Shown: positions 1 to 5,646 of the stretch, piece by piece | Layout: each line of letters opens with the position of its first letter | Position numbering within the stretch: the stretch's first letter is position 1 | Assembly: GCA_002327305.1 (NCBI GenBank) | Contig: DCUZ01000089.1 | Coordinates: forward strand, 1-13,600 | Length of the DNA: 13,600 bases | Direction of reading: 5' to 3' | Source of the DNA: Holophagales bacterium UBA2201 | GTDB taxonomy: Bacteria; Acidobacteriota; Thermoanaerobaculia; UBA2201 | Notes under the pieces: generated by a model | Database searches by the model: none | What the model saw: the letters and a program-made list of their open reading frames with translations, nothing else | Told to the model about the DNA's origin: nothing | Position numbers and translations under genes: made by a program

Positions 1-351
1 GTCGCGAGACAGTTCGGTCCCTATCTGATACGGGCGCAGGACACTTGAGGGGAGTCGCTTCCAGTACGAGAGGATCGGAGCGAACGGACCTCCAGTATAC
101 CGGTTGTGCCGCCAGGTGCAGTGCCGGGTAGCTGTGTTCGGCCTGGATAAATGCTGAAAGCATCTAAGCATGAAGCCAGCCCCGAGATTAGGTGTCCCAT
201 TCCCCCTCCGGGGGGAAGTAAGACCTCTGGTAGATCACCAGGTTGATAGGCGGGGTGTGTAAGGCCAGTGATGGCCGCCCGCAAGGGACGCGTCGCGGTC
301 TTCGGACCGTAGCGCGGAGCTGACCCGTACTAATCGGTCGAGGGCTTAGCC
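1..351 (+). rRNA. rrl: 23S ribosomal RNA, 3' end (partial)
   Basis: This is the last part of a large-subunit rRNA gene; its 5' portion lies outside the window. The sarcin-ricin loop core AGTACGAGAGGA is at about 63-74. The conserved stretches GCTGAAAGCATCTAAGCA (about 152-169), GTTGATAGGC and the terminal ACTAATCGGTCGAGGGCTTA are also present. The 3' end is placed near 351 by analogy with the E. coli and B. subtilis termini, so it may be off by a few bases. Between the helix-101 stem (GGCC, loop AGTGAT, GGCC at about 263-276) and the conserved GGAGCTGAC there are about 40 extra bases that can fold into two hairpins. The conserved functional segments are intact, so this looks like a working gene. 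Confidence 0.97.
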
Positions 352-417
352 ATATTTTTCGCAGCGCTTGCCAAATGTTTTTTTCAATCGTTCCCGATAC
401 CCGATTTGACATAGTTT

Positions 418-535
<118 letters not shown>

Positions 536-545
536 AGTAATTTAA

Positions 546-573
546 GGCGCCCCGAATTTTCGGGGCGCTTTTT
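546..573 (+). terminator. Intrinsic terminator of the rRNA operon
   Basis: The arms GCGCCCCGA (547-555) and TCGGGGCGC (560-568) form a perfect 9-bp stem closed by the loop ATTT. Five T residues follow (569-573). It lies ten bases after the 5S gene and is a textbook Rho-independent terminator for the rRNA transcript. Confidence 0.93.
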
Positions 574-771
574 CTATGTGAACTCCGGCCGGAGGGGGAG
601 GATCTTGTCGTACCGCAACTCCCGCCGCAACCCATTGAAAGCGTGAGAGGGCGGCTCCCTCTCCCGCCCTTGGGAGGCAACGCCTCATCGGCCTGCCATG
701 CCCGACGCACGGCCTTTCTCAGGCCAGGCCCGAGCATCGCGCATTCCACCCGTGGAGAGGGACGGAACCGT

Positions 772-800
772 TTGGCTTCCCGCGGCCATTGTGTTATCCT
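772..800 (+). promoter_or_regulatory. Candidate sigma70-type promoter for the kinase operon
   Basis: TTGGCT (772-777) and TATCCT (795-800) are separated by 17 bases and each match the sigma70 consensus at 4 of 6 positions. They sit about 40 bases before the kinase start, after the rRNA terminator, where a promoter for the 842-4034 unit would be expected. The rest of the 574-771 gap holds only weak hairpins (for example GGCCT/AGGCC at 711-725) and no convincing gene. This is a pattern match only. Confidence 0.3.
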
Positions 801-841
801 AAATCAATGAGAACGCACTTCCCGGCGGGAACGGTGCCGGC

Positions 842-2947
842 ATGAGCGGTCAGGGGAAGGTCCACCACCCGGGGGATGTCCTCGGCGACCGGTACCGGAT
901 CGAAAAACTCATCGGTTTCGGCGGGATGGGCGTCGTTTATCTCGCCCACGACCTCAAGCTGAACACCACCGTGGCCCTCAAGATGCTGCGGAGCCCGCAG
1001 GATTTCGTCAACATCGAGCGCCTGCGGCAGGAGATCCTTCTCGCCCGCAAGGTCACCCACGAAAATGTCTGCCGCGTCCACGACCTCGGGGAGATCGGGG
1101 GCGAGGAGTTCATCTCCATGGAACACATGGTCGGACGCCCCGTCAAGGACGTGCTGGTGCGCGAGGGGGCCTTCCCCATCGGCCGCGGCCTCAAGATCGC
1201 CCGCCAGACCCTCCTCGGGTTGGAAGCGGCGCACCGGATGGGGGTCATCCACTGCGACCTCAAGCCGGAAAACGTCTTCCTCCTCGAGGATGACGGGGTG
1301 AAGGTGATGGATTTCGGCATCAGCCGTGCCAAGGACCAGCCCATCGAAAAGGACGCCCCCATCATGGGGACGCCGGAATTTCTCGCTCCGGAGCAGATCC
1401 GCAACGAAACGGTGGACGGGCGCACCGACCTCTACGCGGTGGGGATCATCCTCTACGAGTTGTTCACCGGAAAGGTGCCCTTCGAGCACGAGGATGTCTA
1501 CGCCCTTCTGGACCTGGTCCTTTACGACCCCCCGCCGAAGCCCTCGCTCCACCGGGCCGACCTGCCCGAGGGGCTGGAGGCCATCATCCTGCGGGCCATT
1601 GAGAAGGAACCGTCGAAGCGCTACCAGAGCGCCCGGGAGTTTCTGGACGCCTTGGACCGGTTTGAGGGGCACCTGGTGGACCAGATGCTCAAGGAGCTTT
1701 CCGTGGCGCGGCAGAAGATGCTGCGGCTGATGGTCGTGGTGGAGGCCCAGCGGGCCTTCTCCTCCGCCCTTGATCTGGATACCCTCCTCGAGACCATTCT
1801 CCAGGTGACCACGCGCGAGGCGAACGCCGACCGGGGCACCATCTTCCTCGTGGACCGGAAAAAGCAGGTCCTCTGGTCACGCGTCCTCGAGGGGGACGCG
1901 CAGATCCGCATCGAACTGCCTCTGGGAAAGGGGATCGCCGGCATGGTGGCCTCCTCGGGAGAGTCCCTCAACATCCCCGACGCCTATGCCGATCCCCGGT
2001 TCAACGCCGAGGTGGACCGCGCCTCGGGCTATGTCACGCGCAACCTCCTCTGCGTGGCCATGCGCTCCTATGCGGGGGAGATCGTCGGGGTCATCGAACT
2101 CCTGAACAAGAGGGGAGGGGGCTTCACGCGGGAGGACGAGGACTTTCTCACGGAGGTGTGCGCCCACGCCGCCACCATCCTCGAACACGGACAGATGCAG
2201 GAGGAGCGTCTCCAGCAGGCCCAGTTGCGGCAGGAGCTTTCCTTCGCCTCCCTCCTGCAGAAGAAACTGTTCCCCGAGCCGCACCTCCGCCTCGGGGGGC
2301 TGGAGGTGGTGCACCACCGGTTCGGCGAAGGGGTGATCGGAGGAAACTACTTCGACGTGATCCCCATCGACGAGCGGCAGGTCTTCCTCATGCTGGCCGA
2401 CACCTCCCAGCCGGGGCTGGGGGCGGCGCTGGTGGCCTCCAATTTCCAGGGGGCCTTCCGGCTCCTGGTGGAGGAATCGGAATCGCTCCTCTCGCTGGTG
2501 ATGAAGCTCAACGGCCAGATCCACCGCACCTCCCTCGAACAGCTCTTCATCTCGTGCATCGGCGGCCTCTTCGACCGCGAGGAGGGGACCTTCAACTTCG
2601 TCAATGCCGGGCACCCCGCCGCCTTCCGGCTCGCCGCCGACGGGACCGTTTCCTTCCTCTCCGCCAGCGGCGTGGCGCTGGGGCTCGAGGCGGACTATCC
2701 GTACACCGACACCCGCATTCCCGCCCGCTCCGGCGACTGCTTCTGCTTCTTCACCCCGGGGTTGGTGGAGACCGGGAACCGCGACGGCGCCTTCTACCCC
2801 GTCAAGCGCCTCCAGGACCGGCTCGCCGGCGCGCGGACGGAGCCGCTGGAGAAAGTCCTGGAGGCGATGGTGGCCGACTGGAACGCCTTCCTCGACCGCC
2901 GGGACACGGATAAGGACGCCACCTTGGTCCTGGTGAGGATCCCGTGA
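842..2947 (+). CDS. Ser/Thr kinase - GAF - degenerate SpoIIE/PP2C-type fusion protein
   Basis: This 701-residue cytoplasmic signalling protein has no membrane segments. Residues about 18-275 form a Hanks-type kinase: glycine loop GFGGMG (25-30), VALK lysine K47, likely helix-C E64, catalytic loop HCDLKPEN (137-144, D139 and N144), DFG (157-159) and LAPE (181-184). The catalytic loop has Cys where most kinases have Arg. A helical linker leads to a GAF domain (about 305-445), a common small-ligand sensor. Residues about 463-701 resemble an RsbU/SpoIIE phosphatase (NAGHP at 588-592). However, the usual GGDY, TDG and DDxT motifs read GGNY, TPG and KDAT, leaving only D520 of four expected metal ligands. 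I infer an active kinase and a probably inactive phosphatase-like domain. No strong Shine-Dalgarno precedes the ATG. The stop overlaps the next gene, so the two are probably co-translated. Confidence 0.92.
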   Translation: MSGQGKVHHPGDVLGDRYRIEKLIGFGGMGVVYLAHDLKLNTTVALKMLRSPQDFVNIERLRQEILLARKVTHENVCRVHDLGEIGGEEFISMEHMVGRPVKDVLVREGAFPIGRGLKIARQTLLGLEAAHRMGVIHCDLKPENVFLLEDDGVKVMDFGISRAKDQPIEKDAPIMGTPEFLAPEQIRNETVDGRTDLYAVGIILYELFTGKVPFEHEDVYALLDLVLYDPPPKPSLHRADLPEGLEAIILRAIEKEPSKRYQSAREFLDALDRFEGHLVDQMLKELSVARQKMLRLMVVVEAQRAFSSALDLDTLLETILQVTTREANADRGTIFLVDRKKQVLWSRVLEGDAQIRIELPLGKGIAGMVASSGESLNIPDAYADPRFNAEVDRASGYVTRNLLCVAMRSYAGEIVGVIELLNKRGGGFTREDEDFLTEVCAHAATILEHGQMQEERLQQAQLRQELSFASLLQKKLFPEPHLRLGGLEVVHHRFGEGVIGGNYFDVIPIDERQVFLMLADTSQPGLGAALVASNFQGAFRLLVEESESLLSLVMKLNGQIHRTSLEQLFISCIGGLFDREEGTFNFVNAGHPAAFRLAADGTVSFLSASGVALGLEADYPYTDTRIPARSGDCFCFFTPGLVETGNRDGAFYPVKRLQDRLAGARTEPLEKVLEAMVADWNAFLDRRDTDKDATLVLVRIP

Positions 2948-3594
2948 AGGGGCAGGCCCTCGTTCTGGCGTTGGCGGTGGTCTGGGCCTGCGCCACCGGG
3001 CGCGATGCCCCCGCCCGGGGGGCGCAGGAGGGCGGCGTCTTCAGGGAGGAGGGGCTGGCTTCCTGGTACGGAAAACAGTACCACGGCCAGCCCACCGCTT
3101 CCGGCGAGCGCTTCGACATGAACGCCATGACGGCCGCCCATCGCACCCTGCCGTTCGGCACCCGCGTGGAAGTGCATTGCCCGTCCAACGGCCGGACGGT
3201 GGAGGTGAGGATCAACGACCGCGGACCCTTCATCCACGGCCGCATCATCGACCTCTCGCATGCCGCCGCCAAGGAGCTGGGGATCGTGATCAAAGGGGTG
3301 GAGCGGGTGCGGATCCGCAGCGTCGGCCGCGTGGAGGGGCCCGCCCCGCGTCCATCCGTCCAGGCCGAGCGCGACCCCAAGCGGTTGGTAGTCCAGGTCG
3401 GGTCGTTCAAAAACCACGACAACGCCCGCAACCTCAAGGACAAGCTCGAGATGGACTTCCCCGCGGTCATTCTCCAGCCCTACGGGGAGTTCCTCCGGGT
3501 CCTCATCGGTCCCCTGTCGGGCGAAGAGGAGGCGGAAAGGGCCCTGGAGAAGGCCGAGGATCTCGGTCTCCCCGCCGTCATCCGCCCCCAGTGA
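2944..3594 (+). CDS. rlpA: RlpA-like septal lytic transglycosylase with SPOR domain (probable lipoprotein)
   Basis: This 216-residue envelope protein matches the RlpA family, whose studied members cleave denuded peptidoglycan strands at division septa. An N-terminal hydrophobic segment ends at C16; the lipobox-like VWAC has an unusual Trp, so lipidation is likely but not certain. The double-psi barrel spans about 36-115, with ASWYG (39-43), TASGERFDMNAMTAAHRTLP and RINDRGPF. E55, H66 and D92 have the same spacing (11 and 26) as the catalytic E120, H131 and D157 of Pseudomonas aeruginosa RlpA, so it should be enzymatically competent. A SPOR domain (about 145-216) would bind septal glycan. The GTG start overlaps the kinase stop in GTGA, with GAGG five bases before it, implying translational coupling and possibly kinase-linked control of wall turnover. 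Confidence 0.93.
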   Translation: MKGQALVLALAVVWACATGRDAPARGAQEGGVFREEGLASWYGKQYHGQPTASGERFDMNAMTAAHRTLPFGTRVEVHCPSNGRTVEVRINDRGPFIHGRIIDLSHAAAKELGIVIKGVERVRIRSVGRVEGPAPRPSVQAERDPKRLVVQVGSFKNHDNARNLKDKLEMDFPAVILQPYGEFLRVLIGPLSGEEEAERALEKAEDLGLPAVIRPQ

Positions 3595-4034
3595 CTGTGG
3601 AGCCCGCCTCGGAGATGCTGGCGCCCTACATCGAACGCCTCCCCTCCATGCTGACCCTCCTGAAGAAGCAGGCCGTCCCCATCGGGGCGCGGACGATCGC
3701 GGTGAAGCCATGGGAGATCGGCCTTCTGGGCCAGATCTACAAGGGCGAACTGGACCCCCGGCCGGTCTGGAGCGCCCTGGTCGAGTGGGGGCTGGCCCTC
3801 CAGATCAAGGTCCTCCAGGACCTCGACGTGCGCGGCGGGAGCGTTCCGGTGGACCCCGCCGATCCGGTGATGAAAGCCGACCTGGATGCGGGGCAGGCCA
3901 TCCTGGTCGAGATGCAGTCGGCGGTCAACGCCCTCATCGCCAAGGGGGAGAAGGAGCACTTCAAGCACCTCAGCGCCTTCCGGCGCACGCTCTATGATCT
4001 TTTCTTTGAATTGAAGCATGGGAAGCAGGAGTAG
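3591..4034 (+). CDS. Hypothetical protein, third gene of the kinase-rlpA unit
   Basis: I do not recognise the family. With the GTG at 3591, which overlaps the rlpA stop as GTGA, the product has 147 residues. It has no signal peptide, membrane segment or cysteine motif, so it should be cytoplasmic. The sequence looks mostly helical: an amphipathic start (MLAPYIERLPSMLTLLKKQ), the segment KPWEIGLLGQIYKGELDPRP, a loop around DVRGGSVPVDPADP (79-92), then a long charged helix to the end. An ATG at 3615 is an alternative start but lacks a spaced ribosome-binding site. The repeated GTGA junction and same-strand position support co-translation with rlpA. Reading frame and codon use match the flanking GC-rich genes, which supports it being real. 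Confidence 0.8.
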   Translation: MTVEPASEMLAPYIERLPSMLTLLKKQAVPIGARTIAVKPWEIGLLGQIYKGELDPRPVWSALVEWGLALQIKVLQDLDVRGGSVPVDPADPVMKADLDAGQAILVEMQSAVNALIAKGEKEHFKHLSAFRRTLYDLFFELKHGKQE

Positions 4035-4048
4035 GCCCCCGCCCGACC

Positions 4049-4076
4049 GGTAGCTGGTAGCTCGTAGCCGGTAGAC
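4049..4076. repeat. Heptamer array A (GGTAGCT units)
   Basis: Four consecutive 7-base units can be read here: GGTAGCT, GGTAGCT, CGTAGCC, GGTAGAC. It starts 15 bases after the stop of the gene ending at 4034. It is one of at least six short arrays of period 7 between 4049 and 5640. Confidence 0.75.
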
Positions 4077-4108
4077 AGGGAAAAGAAAAACCACAAATCC
4101 CTTGGCTT

Positions 4109-4194
4109 CTGTAGCGTCCTCAGCTCGGCTGAGGACGGCCTCTGGTTGGGGACAGGCGCGAAAAGCCGTCCTGACTGAAGTCAGGACGCTACAG
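4109..4194. repeat. Inverted pair of GTAG-headed REP-like palindromes
   Basis: Two hairpin elements face each other. The left one reads CTGTAG then CGTCCTCAGC (4115-4124) / GCTGAGGACG (4128-4137 is the complementary arm), a perfect 10-bp stem with a 3-base loop. The right one, read on the minus strand, has the same head CTGTAG then CGTCCTGAC / GTCAGGACG (arms 4167-4175 and 4180-4188), a 9-bp stem with loop TTCA. The outer 12 bases (CTGTAGCGTCCT) are exact inverted copies. A conserved GTAG beside a variable palindrome is typical of REP elements moved by RAYT-family TnpA proteins, although no such gene is in the window. The pair may also terminate transcripts arriving from both sides. Confidence 0.75.
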
Positions 4195-4217
4195 GAAAAA
4201 GGATCATGAGTTGGCGA

Positions 4218-4583
4218 TCACGCCCCCGATTTCTTGGCCGAATAACCGCGCTTTTTCAATTCTTCAACAAGCGAGTCCCGGTGATCGCCCTGAATTTCTA
4301 TGACCCCGTCCTTGACCGTCCCGCCGGTGCCGCATTTCCGCTTGAGTTCGCCGGCGAGCGTTTTCAGTTCCTCTCCGGCCAGGGGAATGCCGGTGATAAG
4401 GGTGACGCCCTTCCCTTTGCGCCCCTTGGTCTCCCGAGCCACCCGAACGATCCCGTCGCCCTTGGGGATGGTGCCCCCCGTACTGCAAGCGCACCGATCC
4501 ACCGGCCACCCGCACTTCGGGCACATGCGGCCGTGGGCGGTGGAATAGACAGTGGTCCTATCGCTTTTCTTTTTGTCCGTCAT
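4218..4583 (-). CDS. yciH: SUI1/YciH-family translation initiation factor-like protein with N-terminal zinc knuckle
   Basis: This 121-residue protein is a bacterial homologue of eukaryotic eIF1 (SUI1 fold), a small ribosome-associated factor implicated in initiation fidelity. The SUI1 domain covers about 40-118, with KGDGIVRVARETKGRKGKGV, LITGIPL and KCGTGGTVKDGVIEIQGD, closely matching E. coli YciH. Upstream of it is a cysteine cluster, CPKCGWPVDRCAC (C21, C24, C31, C33), which probably binds zinc; the E. coli protein lacks these cysteines. The first 26 bases overlap the end of the upstream minus-strand gene. The 5' part (4491-4547) is duplicated exactly at 5072-5128, as a truncated copy. 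Neighbours on both sides are repeats, so this gene sits within or at the edge of the accessory patch. Confidence 0.93.
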   Translation of the reverse strand: MTDKKKSDRTTVYSTAHGRMCPKCGWPVDRCACSTGGTIPKGDGIVRVARETKGRKGKGVTLITGIPLAGEELKTLAGELKRKCGTGGTVKDGVIEIQGDHRDSLVEELKKRGYSAKKSGA

Positions 4584-4944
4584 AGCCGCATCGTGGACAT
4601 TTCACAAGCATCAGAAACCAATCCTCCGCGGTGCGATGGGGCTGTTCGTTATGAGCCATCCAGAGCCAATGGGTACGACATTTAGGACAGCGGATAGTCA
4701 ACCATGCGAATAGAATACCCATACATCCTATCCCTGCCCCCATCATGGTGATGGAAAAGAAGCCCTGGTCCCATTTTGGCATAAAAAAGTGGCAAAAGTA
4801 TATTCCTCCGCCCATCAGGATCAGAATCAGTGAGATCACTATCTTCCATTTTTGTCCTGTACGAAAAACGATCCAGCGGCCTCTTGGGCCGATCATGGAC
4901 CAAAGGGTAATTGGATCAATAAATTTGCTTTTATAATATTTCAT
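4558..4944 (-). CDS. Small two-helix membrane protein with zinc ribbon, unknown function
   Basis: I do not recognise this 128-residue protein. The basic N-terminus (MKYYKSKF) is followed by two hydrophobic segments at about 34-55 and 64-84, then a cytoplasmic-type zinc ribbon with CPKC (about 86-89) and CPRC (about 116-119) near the C-terminus. I chose the ATG at 4944 because GGAG lies about ten bases upstream; a TTG at 4947 would add one residue. Its codons are clearly more AT-rich than the flanking genes, which suggests later acquisition. Its last 26 bases overlap the SUI1 gene start, so the two are probably translated together. A heptamer array (4952-4986) immediately precedes it and supplies the GGAG of the ribosome-binding site. 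Confidence 0.72.
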   Translation of the reverse strand: MKYYKSKFIDPITLWSMIGPRGRWIVFRTGQKWKIVISLILILMGGGIYFCHFFMPKWDQGFFSITMMGAGIGCMGILFAWLTIRCPKCRTHWLWMAHNEQPHRTAEDWFLMLVKCPRCGYDGQKEKR

Positions 4945-4951
4945 CAAGACC

Positions 4952-5014
4952 TAACTCCGATCGCCGAACTCTCGACTCCGAACTACATTGAAACCCGAGA
5001 CCTGAAACCTGGAA
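4952..5014. repeat. Heptamer arrays B and C (GAACTCC and CCTGAAA units), contiguous and in phase
   Basis: From 4952 the sequence reads TAACTCC, GATCGCC, GAACTCT, CGACTCC, GAACTAC. It then continues without a phase break as ATTGAAA, CCCGAGA, CCTGAAA, CCTGGAA to 5014. The period is 7 throughout while the unit changes. The array lies between the start of the gene at 4944 and the truncated SUI1 copy. Confidence 0.7.
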
Positions 5015-5046
5015 ATTGTAATCCTGATACAGGGGATCCGCAATCT

Positions 5047-5067
5047 TGAATTTGGAACTTGGAACAT
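5047..5067. repeat. Short heptamer array (GGAACTT units)
   Basis: TGAATTT, GGAACTT and GGAACAT form three imperfect 7-base units just before the truncated SUI1 fragment. Taken alone this is weak; it counts because its neighbours show the same period. Confidence 0.5.
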
Positions 5068-5068
5068 A

Positions 5069-5146
5069 TCAGCACCGATCCACCGGCCACCCGCACTTCG
5101 GGCACATGCGGCCGTGGGCGGTGGAATAAACGGTTCTCCTGTCCAT
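5069..5146 (-). pseudogene. Truncated duplicate of the SUI1/YciH gene 5' end
   Basis: An ATG at 5146 opens a 25-codon frame beginning MDRRTVYSTAHGRMC. It ends at a TGA exactly where the intact gene would encode the second half of its cysteine cluster (after CPKCGWPVDRC). Bases 5072-5128 are identical to 4491-4547 of the complete gene; the first codons are diverged but still alignable. The rest of the SUI1 domain is absent and replaced by heptamer repeats. It begins six bases after the stop of the gene ending at 5153, as a functional downstream gene would. It is most likely a remnant from duplication or insertion, though a 25-residue cysteine-containing peptide could still be made. Confidence 0.8.
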
Positions 5147-5152
5147 ATCTTC

Positions 5153-5494
5153 TTATGGGCCCCAATAATCAAAATGAAAAATGGTTGATTTAGATATCTC
5201 AAAACCGATTCCGCTGTCATCTTCTCCGCAGCTTATATAATGCACTCCCGGTTCAATTGGCCCAATCTCGTGGATCTTGTAGGGCCAATCTTTGCCATCT
5301 ATCTTGATCGGCAAACAGCCACCGCCATTGTCGTCATCAATCACGAGGTATGTTTTGCCATCGAGTGAAGGTAGTGCCTGACCTCGCAAATCTCTATGGC
5401 CGCAGGCCATAAGAAATATCACTGCGAGGAACAATGCGATCGATGCGAAATTGAAGCATGAACGCAGGCTGAAGCCTGCGGCTACACAAGTCAC
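5153..5494 (-). CDS. Probable small lipoprotein, unknown function; start uncertain
   Basis: The core of this protein is a hydrophobic stretch FASIALFLAVIFLMAC, ending in a good lipobox (LMAC). About 83 residues of mature protein follow, with the segments GKTYLVIDDDNGGG, IKIDGKDWPYK and IEPGVHYISCG. The pattern of short beta strands ending in PGVHYI loosely recalls PEGA-type surface domains, but this is only a resemblance. The open frame continues upstream to an ATG at 5596, but that part translates repeats: a heptamer array, a palindrome and a REP-like element. I place the start at the GTG 5494; TTG 5434 or GTG 5422 are alternatives, and none has a clear Shine-Dalgarno. Even with 5494, the signal peptide n-region is encoded by the REP-like element. 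The truncated SUI1 copy follows directly. Confidence 0.55.
   Translation of the reverse strand: MTCVAAGFSLRSCFNFASIALFLAVIFLMACGHRDLRGQALPSLDGKTYLVIDDDNGGGCLPIKIDGKDWPYKIHEIGPIEPGVHYISCGEDDSGIGFEISKSTIFHFDYWGP
5463..5485 (-). repeat. Single GTAG-headed REP-like palindrome
   Basis: Read on the minus strand, GTAGC is followed by CGCAGGC, loop TTCA and GCCTGCG, a perfect 7-bp hairpin. The head (TGTAGC) and loop (TTCA) match the right-hand element of the 4109-4194 pair, although the stem sequence is different. It lies at the 5' edge of the lipoprotein gene. Confidence 0.7.
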
Positions 5495-5504
5495 ATGGGC
5501 GGGG

Positions 5505-5539
5505 GAAACTTGAAACCTGAAACCTGAAACTTGAAACGG
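5505..5539. repeat. Heptamer array D (GAAACCT units)
   Basis: Five consecutive units are visible: GAAACTT, GAAACCT, GAAACCT, GAAACTT, GAAACGG. The unit is a rotation of CCTGAAA in array C (4987-5014), so the two arrays belong to the same family. Confidence 0.8.
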
Positions 5540-5559
5540 GCGGACACATGGGTCCGCCC
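5538..5559. repeat. Palindromic intergenic element between heptamer arrays
   Basis: GGGCGGAC (5538-5545) and GTCCGCCC (5552-5559) form a perfect 8-bp stem with a 6-base loop. It lies between arrays D and E and forms a third type of palindrome in this patch. Confidence 0.65.
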
Positions 5560-5566
5560 CTGCTTC

Positions 5567-5590
5567 GAACTCCGAACTCCCGACTCCGAC
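5567..5590. repeat. Heptamer array E (GAACTCC units)
   Basis: GAACTCC, GAACTCC and CGACTCC are consecutive, followed by a partial fourth unit. The unit is the same as in array B at 4952-4986. Confidence 0.7.
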
Positions 5591-5612
5591 CTTCATGAGC
5601 TATTCTTCACCC

Positions 5613-5640
5613 TTTACTCTTTACCATTTACTATTTACGC
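5613..5640. repeat. Heptamer array F (TTTACNN units)
   Basis: TTTACTC, TTTACCA, TTTACTA and TTTACGC are four consecutive 7-base units with a constant TTTAC core. The array ends six bases before the stop of the DUF362 gene. Confidence 0.75.
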
Positions 5641-5646
5641 TTCTCG

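Noticed and set aside
648..725. Weak hairpins between the rRNA terminator and the kinase gene, considered as a small RNA or riboswitch.
   Set aside because: Stems of 5-7 bp with no conserved core and no promoter or terminator pair of their own. Nothing beyond what GC-rich sequence gives by chance.
794..2614. Long minus-strand open frames opposite the kinase gene (292 and 245 codons).
   Set aside because: They mirror the codon structure of a clearly conserved kinase/GAF gene in GC-rich DNA. Their translations are repetitive in Asp/Glu/Val/His without recognisable domains, as expected for antisense frames.
4951..5220. 89-codon minus-strand frame across the truncated SUI1 copy.
   Set aside because: It reads the SUI1 duplicate in the wrong frame and the heptamer arrays as protein. 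The meaningful frame there is the 25-codon SUI1 fragment.
4049..5640. Possible CRISPR array because of the repeated short units.
   Set aside because: The units are 7 bases and directly adjacent with no unique spacers, and the hairpin elements are too few and irregularly spaced. No cas gene is present.
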